A stretch of DNA of 64,000 nt, taken from NCBI GenBank assembly GCA_946902875.1, contig OX336342.1, forward strand, positions 9,479,523 through 9,543,522. The letters run 5' to 3'. Of the stretch, positions 11,501-23,500 are shown piece by piece. The position numbers were made by a program, and so were the translations under genes. Under the pieces are notes generated by a model that saw nothing but the letters and a program-made list of their open reading frames with translations, ran no database searches and had not been told where the DNA came from. Numbering within the stretch: the first letter of the stretch is position 1; each line of letters begins with the position of its first letter. This DNA comes from Nematopogon swammerdamellus. Lineage: Eukaryota > Arthropoda > Insecta > Lepidoptera > Adelidae.

Positions 11501-14500
11501 GGTCATACCACACTTATATTGGAACATTTCACTGTATCTACATACTCTCTTCTCTTGTGATCTTTTTCGGCTATACTGAACTGGATTTGTGGAATGTGGA
11601 CGTTGGTGGATATCGACTTCTTTACCTCAGAATATTTCATCACTAGGCCACACACAAATTTAAAACAAGGTTACAGGAATTACACACGTTTTCCCTATCG
11701 ATATGACTTTCGAGGGTCATCATGATTTGATCGATTGTGCTGCGATTAAATTTGCTGGTCATGCTTGTATGGAAGTAGTACAGACCTGTCCTTCCTGGAG
11801 GAACTCCTCGATGGCGGCAGTAACTCCTCGCTCGTCTCCCGTCCAGAACACATACTCTGCCATGTCGAGAGGTGAGTATTGTACACCGGTGTAAGACGAA
11901 TAGTGGTCCATCTGTAAACAAAATATACGTATCATAGTCTTCAGGATGCGTAACAGCACAGACAACGGCACGGAAACCATTCTAAAGTATGCGACAAACA
12001 GGGTTGGCAGGAAAACTGTTTTACTTTAAAAAAATTGAAACATATACAATTATTACAAAATTTTACGGCTTTACTCACGGTCGTCTCTGAGCCATGTGGC
12101 GCAACGTTTCGGACTAAACGTATGGCCCATCATCATGAGCGCTCTGCTACGCTCATGAAGAAACGTCGAGCCATATGGCTCGTAGACCGTGGTGAGTAAG
12201 CCGTTAAATTTTCTAATAATGTTTAACAACGACGGTAATTTAAAACCCCACATATTATTCAATTCTAAACAGACAATTCTTACCTTTGTCTATTGGCAAA
12301 CCTATACACGGCCGAAAACGAACAGTTGACAGGAGCAACGTACATTGTTATTGGACTCCCTCGCGATGTCTGCGTTGAATGAGCGCCTGTTGCCATTGTT
12401 GGTGGGCGTGTGGGCGGGGGAGGGGTGGTCGACGGTGACTGGGGGCGGGGTGTCCGCCGCCACGAACGAAGGCTGCACCAGACGAGCGGCTCCGTGGAAC
12501 ACCTGCAGTTGTCAAAAGTGTTTTTTTATCCTTTATTTCACTTTTTTTTTTATTTTATATTATTTTTACATAGTTATATTATGCTAAAATTTCTGTTTAG
12601 AAAATCACAATAACAATGAAAAAAAACTAAAACTAAAATTAACACTTATTAAATAAAAAGTAAAAAGTACTAAAAAGTAATAAAAATATACAAAATTACG
12701 GCGGGAGACAAACCTCCAAGCGCGCCGGCGGGTGCCAGGTCGTGGCTACGGAGCTCTCCGAGACGACGCGAGACTACCTACGAGCGATAGGTGGTGGTAC
12801 TAAACTCGTAGGCCACCACCACCCCCATCTCGGAGAGCTCCGTATCCGCCGGGCTGCGGGGCGATATTTTTTTTTATTAATATTTTTTTTTGTTTTTTTT
12901 TTTATGGAAACTGACACGGTTGACTACATCACCTACAACGTCCGTGATGTCAGCCCATAACACCGGGTGAACTAGGTGCCATGTCAATATTATTATGTTA
13001 TTCATTTATTTCCACATAGAAGCATCCTGTGGCATAACTTCTAACTCGCGTACAAGTACATGCACTTTTTTTATGAAAGGTTAATAAAAGGTTCGAACGT
13101 TATCAACGCGAACACAGTATTTTGGAACGTTCAAATAGTTTCAATGCAAATTGCAAAGCAACGACGTACTTAATACAAACTCTTTGGCAAATTGTGACAT
13201 TTTCGTACCTACGGAATTTACCTGGTAGGTATATATTCAGCTGAGGCTTAGTACCCTGAATATTTTATCCCACACTACACCTACACACTTATATGAATTC
13301 TACCAGAAAGGCGTAGGTACATAGTTACCAGAATAATTTGTATTACTGAGACAGTTTGTAATGAATAAATCTAAATACTTGCCAAGGAGTTAAAAACATT
13401 GAGACAGGGCCGGCGCGGGGGACCCAAACAACAGTTTCTTGAAATAAATACATGAAAAATTATTGCATTGGTTTTTTTTATTGCTATCAACTAGGTATGG
13501 AAGATAGCGACGACGATAGCAGATGCTCCATTTCAAGTAGATTAAGTTCAGTTCAGTTTTTATAAAACTCCATATTATTTTGCGTAAAACTCATTTTGGA
13601 AAATATTAATTGGACGATATGAAAGTCAGAAGAAATAAAAACCGTTTTATGTTTTATTTTCAAAATTCAATACCTATTAGTCGGTTTATAAGCTGTGTTA
13701 ATATTTGTGTAATCTTCGAAATTGGGGGTGGGACATTTTCTCTGATTCCACCCTCGCCCTTCCCCGGATCCGCCCTTGATTGAGACCGTCCCTAAAGTCT
13801 CCCAGCAGATACGAGTACGCTATTTACGTAGCGATGTCTGCAGCAAATCCCTAAGGAAATTCGATTTCCAATCATGTTTGAAGATTAGTTGACCGTACCT
13901 ACCTACCTCATCAATCACTGTGTTAGAGTGCATAGGAGCAACTTGTCCACCCTAATCCTTGCTTAGCTGGTCTAAACTTTAAGGCTAACCATCTAAATAA
14001 ACGTAGTCCCAGAGGGTTACTTGTTTAGGTCACCTTTCAGTACTACGTTGATAAATGATAAGTCCTCGGTAGGGGCTATTACATAAGACATTCTCCCCTT
14101 TTGTATAGCAGAGGGGTCTAGCACCTAAATTAATTCGGGTTGGATACACCATTTGACACGAAATTAGATTCCAGTGTTCACGCATAATATGTAATTAGAA
14201 ACTTGACCAAATAATTAATTACACACTAATAGTCCATATTGGGTATAAAATATTCTTGCGAGCGGAGCCGCGCTCCGCTCGCATGAAATTCTAAAAGGAC
14301 AAAGTAAGTAACTAAGGGCGACTCTCACAAAGAAAATTAAAAGACTAAGTGCGAGGCCGAAGGCCGAGCTGCGTTCAGGTAAATGATATACTCTCTCGAA
14401 GAAAGTAAGTCACTAAGGTCAAGGTCAATCAAAGGACGAGCTGCGTTCAGGTAAACGACATACCTACCCCCTGGAAGAAAGTAAGTCACTAATAGCCCGA

Positions 14501-17500
14501 GGTCAAAGGACGAGCTGCGTTCAGGTTCATGGGGTGTGGCTTAAAACCAGCGACTCCATGTAGCTCGTTAGCTATGTTATATGGAGTCATGTGCTGTGCT
14601 ACATCCTTTTCCTGTCACTCGGGAGCGGGACACTATACCTATTTTTCGATTGAAAAGATTATTATGTTATGTATCACGATGTATCTTACTTACTTTTAGG
14701 TAAACGATATACTCTCTCAAAGCAAGTAAATCACATAGAGCGAGGCCCCATCCTTAGAGATATACAAAATTATGAATGTTAACAAAATTTCATTGAATTC
14801 TATATATTATGGCCGTTTATGAATGAAGAATGAGAATTTTAGAGATTATAAATTTGTATGAATTAACTACTGTCAAAATTAGAGCCACTGCTCAGTACCC
14901 CAAGTAGATAGCGTGATTATAATATATACTAAAATGATCTCGTAAAGTAGCTGATAATCACCATGCAATTTAGATTTGAAGTTTTTTTAGTAAATCCCGA
15001 ACATAAATATGCGGAAAGACAGGCAGAGATATTTTAGAATTATAATTTTTTTTATTTTCTAAGCTACATTTCTTTTTCTAAATTTAGGATAATGACTTTG
15101 GTTGCCATCCTTGTAAACATTTTTTTAAATCGACTCAGAACTTTAGTAGTAATGAGCCTTTTTTGTGTCGCGCTCCGGTTTGCATTTTATATTATGTAAG
15201 TAGGTATATTGATTAAATTAGATTATCTTTTTTTTTATGGATACTGACACGGTTGGCTACATCACCTACAACATCCGTGATGTCAGCCCATAACACCGGG
15301 TGAACTTGGTGCCACGTCAGTGCTTCCCTTCGGTCGTGTCGGCTACACTAAACTGGACGGAAAACACAAACTAAATAGGTACATAGCTGTTTCGACCGAC
15401 GTTTCATTCAGTGCGGTGGTACCAACCCGGGCGGGTTAAACCCTACCACCTAGTAATATAAGAAGGGAGTCATATCCCTTAGTCGCCTTTTACGACATAC
15501 ACGGGGAGAGATGCAGTGGGGCTATTCTTTTAAAGTGCCGGCCCCACACGGTACAAAAAACTAAAATTCTACTCTACATTAAATTAAAATATTATTTATA
15601 TATAAATATATTCACAAGAACGTGGGCTTAATTCTTAAAAGCATTATCTACCAGTCATGGCATGGCTGAGATTTGACCTACAATTTCTTGCAGCCATCCT
15701 AACATTATGAACTTGTATCGTTATATAAAACATTTAATATTAAAGTAAGTGTTTTCGAATCGATCTTATAGGCTCAGTAGATGATATTGCTACCTAAGGC
15801 CCTGAGCACCCATAAGTCAATCAAGCGTTCCGCGTTCGGCCTTAGTCTTTAGCGGCGTGAAAGAGCGCAAAACGTGAACTCTGAGCGCCTGAATGGCTAC
15901 GTGCGTGCTCAACTGCTCAGTGCCTTTATATTGTCAAAAAATATATATATCGATTAGAAAATAGTCTTGTTTTCCATCCAATTCACTGTAACTGGCACGA
16001 CCAAAAGGTACGCACTGACACGGCACCAACACAATAAATTGCAATGGGTTGACATTATCACGCTGGCGATGGTATGCAGCTAACTGGAACCAGTATTCAC
16101 CAGACAGTACGTGTTAGCACACTGACCTTTCCCTTCGGCGTCTCCTGTGCCGGTGTCTGGTCTTGCACTGACACGTGGGAGCCATCCTGCAGGACCACCC
16201 TGTGCACTCCCTCGCTCGGAATCTCCAGCTCCGTCTGGGCGAGCACGCGCGGTGCCCCGCCGTCCAGGGAGTCCGCTGTCGCCTGCTGGGAGACCCGCGA
16301 CACTATTTCGCCGTTTTGCTTCAAGGCAGCGTCTGCAGATCGAAATTCATCTTTCGTAGAACATTACAAGGGTGATTTTGTGCTTGGATTGTGGAATGGA
16401 ATGGACGACATCGCCTGATCTTGTTGCTTTGTAGAGAAAAAAATAGGTACGTAGGTAGGTAGGTACCGATAGAGCTTGAAATTCTACTAGGTAATCTAAA
16501 ATGATCTCTAGAAAATCTGAAATGTATAATAAGCTGGCAAATAAAAATTAGAAAGCGAGGTATAGATTTAAAAATAGTAATCGGAAAAGATAAGTACACC
16601 AACCCAAAACTAAGAAAGAGTGCCCACCCCCTCAATACTGGCTGCGGTGTCGGAGTATCCATTAGTTACTCGTAGGATCATCACTTTTGTTTTCTATGCC
16701 ACCGAACGGATTTTCTGATAAGTTAGATTTTGGGAATAATATTTTTCTCTGTGCAAAAAAAATAAAATATTTGTCTGAAGTCAATCAAAACTCAATGCTT
16801 TAAGCATGAGATAAATGAAGTTTTAGTGTATGTGCGTACTATGCTGATGGATATGAACTGGTTTACCAAATCGATGCATCTCCATGTGCATGGTGCCATG
16901 TCCGGGCGGATGTTCATGCGCCATTTTTCCATCGTCGCTAGTCTCTGCAAAAGCATTTTATTTATTATTTATGTGTCTAAATATAATAAATAATAATAGT
17001 TCGAATTTGTTGCGTTTGCGGTTGAAACCCTCAGGTCCGTGGAGCAGTCAAGGCAAAAGCTTCTTGAAAAGGCTTGGCCTTCTGCTGGTGGACGCAACTG
17101 GCGTCCCGCAATCAAAGACCTACTTTGCTCAAAGTGTAAACCTTGCCATCCAGCGCGGTAATGCTGCAAGTGTTCTGGGAACTTTTGAAAGCGCCCCTTT
17201 TGATAGTTATTTTAATGTTTGTTAAGTAAGTTTTCGTTCTTTATTTGGACCTATTACTTTTTTATATTTTCTTGAATAAAGAACTACACTAAGTGTGTTT
17301 AAAATAAACAATTTTATTAAATTTCTGAAGATTTTTATTTGATTAAAATTATTTAGCAATTTGATCAAATTTCCGAAGACAACGTACCTGCAGATTTGAG
17401 TTTCTCCAACTGCTCGACAGTAAGATCCTGTAAAGAAAATTTACTGATTTTATTGAAATTGATTCAGAGCTCTCTCCAATGTTGATACTGGGAATATTTT

Positions 17501-20500
17501 TATATAAGAACCGAACCAATATAATATTTCTACAAGTTAGGTGCTCTCGTTTGCTTTTATTGTTTTCGAGATTCAATATTGAGTGAATATGTATCTAACT
17601 ACATTACCAAGTCAGCTTTTTTCTACAAACATCTTTTTCGCTTGAACGTTCACAAAAATAGCTGAACGTGTAAGACTAATTTTTTCGTTAGTTCTACTTA
17701 CTTAGCTCACAGAACAAAGCTAAACTTCGTTGCTCTGTGGTCTAGCTAGCACTTATTGCGGCGCAAACGGTCACGAAACCGGACAGAGTAGGTATATAAT
17801 TTTCCTTTATTCGTATTTTTTCACGATTACATTTTGGAGATTAAGTGCTCTATCTTACGTCTCCAGTTGTGTACATTCATACATTCCACACGCTGTATCC
17901 CGACAGTCATGTTAAGCGGAGTAATCGGTGTTGTGCTGCAAGTACTCTTGTAAATAACATCACAACACCGACCACCACGTTTAAGCAAAGTATTAGGACA
18001 AGATAACTATCAAGCAGCAAGTAAGGCACGAAGACCCACCTGTTTCATGACACGGTGAAAGGACCGTGCCAAGGTGGAAGGTGGCGAACCTGTCGCCCTT
18101 TAGCACGGCACCTTGTCCTCATGCCTTAGTCGGCTTTTACGACATGCACGGGGAGAGATGCAGTGGGGCTATTCTTTTTAAGTACCCCAAAATCTATGCC
18201 CCACAGTACTCAGTAGGTTTCCAGTTATTATATAGATAATATTCTACCGATGTACATATTATTTTAAATTTAACAAAATCGGAGTAATAATTTGTTGATT
18301 TTTGTTCATGTGTGTATGACTTATGTAATACCAAAGCGTTATTCGAAGTGCGGAAAAATACTATCCTGCAAGATTAATTAACACCTACCTACGCGGTATG
18401 TACTGTGGCCGTGAGCGCAACAGTAAGCTGTTAGTAGTATATAACTAAGTAGGGAACATTTCAAATCAACATTTAATGGGAACATTGAATAAAATAATAA
18501 TTATAGTAATTTGTCCCATGAAAAAAAAAGGTAATTTTGTAGAATGTGCGCATGAATGTATGTGATGGCGAAGGCGAACTTATTGCTTCCATCCAACCTT
18601 GCACACAACAATACATACTGTCAGTGTGCGTGCAGGTTCTTTCACCGTGTCTTTTCTCACTAGAGAGGTGGATATATGCAGCATGTAAATTCTTCGAAAA
18701 TCCGAATCACTTCATTTGTGCATACCCGGGATTCGAGCTTACGATCTAGGATTCGGCTGTACAAGTGTGCATACACCACTTAAGGTCCCGTAGGCTCCTG
18801 CGATAGGAAGGAAGAAGAGATAGATGGACTGCCATGCCGTAGCAAGACAAACTGACTATAGTGTACGCTCATAGGGATCAATATTGCATAACACAGTTTC
18901 TAGGGTGAGTTTGATGAATGCTCTTAAAATTCGATTGTTTTCATAGTTTTGCTATTTCTCGAAAATGAAAGGCTTTATTAAAAAGTATTTAATACATTAA
19001 AATGTATTGTAATTTTACAAATAATTAAAATATATTAAGTAAAGGGCAGTTTGTTGTCACTAAAATATTTCCCTGCCCATATATTATTTCCCGCCAAGTA
19101 CAGTCTCGGGTCCTTAAAGAGGGGCGTGAATAGGCACCTGCCAGGCCGGCATGGCATTAGCAACCCCCGCATACGACCGAATGCTCATGGGCGCCGTTAA
19201 ACATCATATGGATGGCTAAGCGAGACATGTCGCGCTTTCAATAAAAAAAAAATCAGAATGGTTTTGGCCAAAATGGTTTTTACAAATCTCTTTCTGTGTT
19301 CCTAGAAGAAGAAAAAAGAGAAAATTATGTTCGATAAAAAATGTATAATGTATCCTCCTCTATTAGAAGAGCATTAGAAGATGCAGTGTATCTTTTAATG
19401 TTTCTCGTATTTCCAACTTTCGCGATGAAAATTTTTACGATTGAAACCTAAATTCAGGAACATAGTGACTGTATAGGTACCATTCGTTTAGAAAAATCAC
19501 GTACCTACCACCGGGAAGTGGATGACATCAGCAGACACAAGAAAGTTTTCTCATTAGAAGTTCGACAGAGGAACTCATCACTGACAGCCGAAGAGATAAC
19601 GATGAAATGGATGAGTTTGGAACGAGCGAACTGAAATCGATAATTTTTATATTCACGGAACTTGTGATTGGTTCAGTAGGCCGATGCCACACATACCCAA
19701 AATCGTTTTATTGTTTTTTTATTACCTACTGCAGTAATTATTAATATATATTATTTATTTCACATTTTTATACAAATTCATATTAATTTTACACATATTA
19801 TACTTTAAAAAGTAATAAAAATACTCAACATTAATACAAACATGAAATAAAAACGGTAATACCGCCGGCGGCGGGAGACAAGCCTCCAAGCACGCCGGCG
19901 GGTGCAGGCCGTGGCTACGGAGCTCTCCGAGACGACGCGAGCCAAGCCACGAACGATAGGTGGTGGTACTAGGACTCGTAGGCCACCACCACCCCCATCT
20001 CGGAGAGCTCCGTATCCGCCGGGCTGCGGGGCGACGTCACGCAGTTCTTCGATCCTTCTTCGGCCTCGTACGTGCGTCGCCGTCGCCGTCGCGCACTGTA
20101 CCATCAGAAGCGCGAGGCCCCGATAGCCCCAAGCCGGTCGGGTGGTAGACGTATTATTATTACAGTAATTCTTACTGAATTATTAGGCTGTACTCTCGCC
20201 CGCGTTATATAAGGTTCTTAATAACATTACCTACCTATATATTTTTTATGGAAACTGACGGTTGGCTACATCACCTACAACATCCGTGATGTCAGCCCAT
20301 AACACCGGGTGAACTAGGTGCCATGTCAGTGCTTCCCTTCATTTCATGTCGGCTACACTGAACTGGACGGAAAATGCGAACTATTTACATAGCCGTTTCG
20401 TTCAGTGCGGTGATACCAGCCCGGCCGGGATAAACCCTACCACCTAGTAAGGTAAGAAGGGAAGGCACCTACAGTTTACATATATTATTGTAAATATTAT

Positions 20501-23500
20501 GCAGAAGGCGAACTTCATGTAGAATGCAATTTATTACCAACCACATACTCCACAGTATTCCCGTTTATTCTTTCGTTATTCTTAGTCTTCTCTGTGTATT
20601 TATTTACACAAAAATGCTTCGAAAATCTGGGTGTAGGATGTAGGTACACCTGACCTATACAATTTAACATACATACATACGCAAAGTCACGCCTGTTCCC
20701 AGTGGGGTAGGCAGAGACAACGATAAATTTAAACAGTGTAAAAATATGCTGTGCTGAATTTTTAAAATCTTTTTAATGAGCCAAAGGGTTTCCAAGCCCA
20801 TGTAGTTTATTTAAAGTTACTGAAATGAGCAAAATAATAGTTATTTCATTTCCAAAAGGGCCACTGTTTCGGATAGTTTGTTCAGTTCGACAAATATTAC
20901 AGAAAGTTTAACCCATTTTTATTAAATGTATTAACTTTGTTTCATTCTTTCGATACCAAAAGAATGAAAAACAAAGTTAATAATAACTGGAAAAAATCTA
21001 AGCAATTTTTTTCACTATTTCAAAATTGAACGATAATAACAAGGATTTCCGAAGCGTGTATAATTCGTATTTGTGCCCAATTTCGGCGGACAAAAGTGTA
21101 ATTCGTACTTTTTTCCAACGGATTAACTTGGCGCTAGTATTAATTTTAATCACTGTAATTAAAGACACTTTTAGTTGTCAATATATTTTATTGAGAAATA
21201 AAGACATTAATGGAGGCTTGTCTCCCGCCGTTGGCGGTAGCCCCGTTTTTTTTTTTCTTTTTTTTTTATTGTATTTATATTAATTTTATATATTTGTAAT
21301 TGTAGAATTAATATGAATATGTAGCAAAAATAAGAGTATAAAGGCCTAATATTCTACTTGACAAAATGGTACTTTTTGAGGGTATGTAATAGTTATTATT
21401 TAATCTGTGGTAATAGTAAGAAGGTATAGTCACCATTGACTTATATATTACTAGTCACAGATTACTTAATAGTTAGTACAATGTTCTTGGTTAGTGCCTA
21501 CTAGGGATGAACTAATTAATACAGGTCAGCCGTGTTGTTTGTTGTCGATGTTTGTATTGTCCGTGTGAAGAGTGTTGTCGAATTTTAATATATTTTTTGT
21601 GAATAAAACGTTGTTTACTATGCCTAAAGTCTTACGAAGTGCGGCCCGTGAAATAATTCTCCTATGCGCCGAAAGCGCCGCGTGTACAGGCTTCTTTGGT
21701 GGCGCGATTTCTAGGTACTAGCAGCTAGTTGGTCGGTCGAGGAGGCCTAAGGTCGAGGCGAAGTCGTTATAAGACATTAGCTACTTCAATGCCTCTTTAC
21801 GAGTTCATTAACGCGTCGTTAGATATTTAGGAAGGTGATAAAATTAAACGCGCTTAGTGCCCGCCACATTATGTGGTGGTTTGTCGACATAAAGGTTGAC
21901 TGGCAGAAATCACTCGTAGTGATAAACCGCCCTTACCTACTCCTGTACAAGATTTGTTTACAATTATTTTTTGTGTGCAATAAAGAATTAGTAATTTAAC
22001 TATTTTAAGTAGATTAAATTTTTTTACCATTAAATACTATACTGCACCGACACTAGTTCAACAAGGTGTTATGGTCTGACGTCACGGATGTACTAAGGGA
22101 TGTAGCCAACCGTGTCAGTTTCCATAAAAAAAAAATTCTCTTTAACCTCGTGTCCATGCTAATGTTTCTCTATGGTAATGCTGGCTACACTGAGGTAGAC
22201 GGAACACACGAACTACTTTCAGTCACATTTTCATTGTGTTCTGCTATTGAAGCTCTAGTTTTGCGTGCGACAACATGAATCGATACAGCGAATATTCATG
22301 TTACGAGACCACTACCTCCTAAGAGGCCACTATAGGCACCCTAGATACTGAATTGCCGCTCGAGCGCACAACCTATTAATATTTCAAGTATTCGGTCACT
22401 AACCTAACCTAGGTTTATTCAACACACCCAAATTTTACTAGGTATTTTATATTGCCTTAGTTTACGAGACAACGTCAGATATAGTAAGGCTGAAGGTAGG
22501 GACCAAAGATTTAAATCGATAGATAGGCTATATAGTCTAACATGGCGCACTACAGACAATGTAACCAATGAAAGGGCCGCATGCGGCTACTTCGAATCAG
22601 TTGCAGCGCCACGCGCGTGTTGAGAGGTCGTTTCACGGAACGGAACGGAACGCGCCGATGCGCGAGTGCAGAGCGTTAGCGTTTTGTTAGCATGAGGCAG
22701 CTTTTGATGCGATTCTTGATAACTACTATACATGAAGTCACAAACACCGTTTGTGTAATCGGTGTTGAACTCTTGAGCGTTTTGCTCTATCTATCGATTT
22801 AAATCTTTGGTAGGGACTGAAATAATAATATCGCCTGAAATTCTCAAAACTTATAATACGAAAGGTTGAGAACGAATTTACCAGCGGCTCGAGGCACCCT
22901 CTCCTCGTTCCTGAGAGGCTGTGGGTTCGAGTTCGTGGGCGTTTTCGGACTTGAACACGAGTTCTTTATTCTTTATTCATTATCCATAGACAGTACACTG
23001 CACTCGGATTCGTCATATTTGCTCCATGGTTAGAAAAAACCGGCCAAATGCGGGACGGACTCGCGCACCGAGACTTCCGTACCGCCACGCAACTTGCCTG
23101 TTTTATTATTTGTTGTTTTACTAGAGTTTTCACCGTAATCGCACCAAGTTTGGCGCTTGTATGTATAACCGTTTTTACGATAGATCAAAAACAAAACAAA
23201 ACAAAAACATTGGAAATTGGGAAATACACGTTTCTTGTATAGGAACAGCCCTTAATTTTTTCCTTTAAATTTTTTATTCGGTAAAAATGTCAACCGGCTA
23301 GCTATTACGGTTCCAAAGATACAGCCATCGGACGAACGGACGGACGGACAGACAGACAGATGTTGTAGGCTTAGTAATAGGCTTCCGTACGAGGCACGTA
23401 CGGAAACCTAAAAAGTGGTTTCAAATCATCTATAGATGCCTACAATTACGCACATACGAATTACTGAAAACTACAATAAATGTAATAAAAGAGAGATTAA

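Larger units (their letters stand above)
12991..16126. other. Intron of the minus-strand gene: LINE-related tandem block and SINE
   Basis: Intron between exons 16332-16127 and 12502-12344. At 14250-14760 it contains a palindrome (14258-14282) and about 66-bp repeats of the GCGAGGCCGAAGGCCGAGCTG type shared with 52040-53560. At 15226-15560 it contains a SINE. The rest shows nothing recognised. Confidence 0.5.

Noticed and set aside
12049..12220. Second hammerhead on the minus strand (CATGATGATGGGCC ... CCGAAACG)
   Set aside because: CUGANGA is not intact and stem II and the cleavage side do not form; treated as a palindrome only.
16074..16418. Plus-strand frames over 16074-16418
   Set aside because: Shadows of the minus-strand exon 16332-16127, which has good splice sites and matching phase.
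19805..20104. 99-codon minus-strand frame rich in Arg and Gly
   Set aside because: Runs through the structured G+C-rich repeat F; no domain, and the other copy does not keep the frame.
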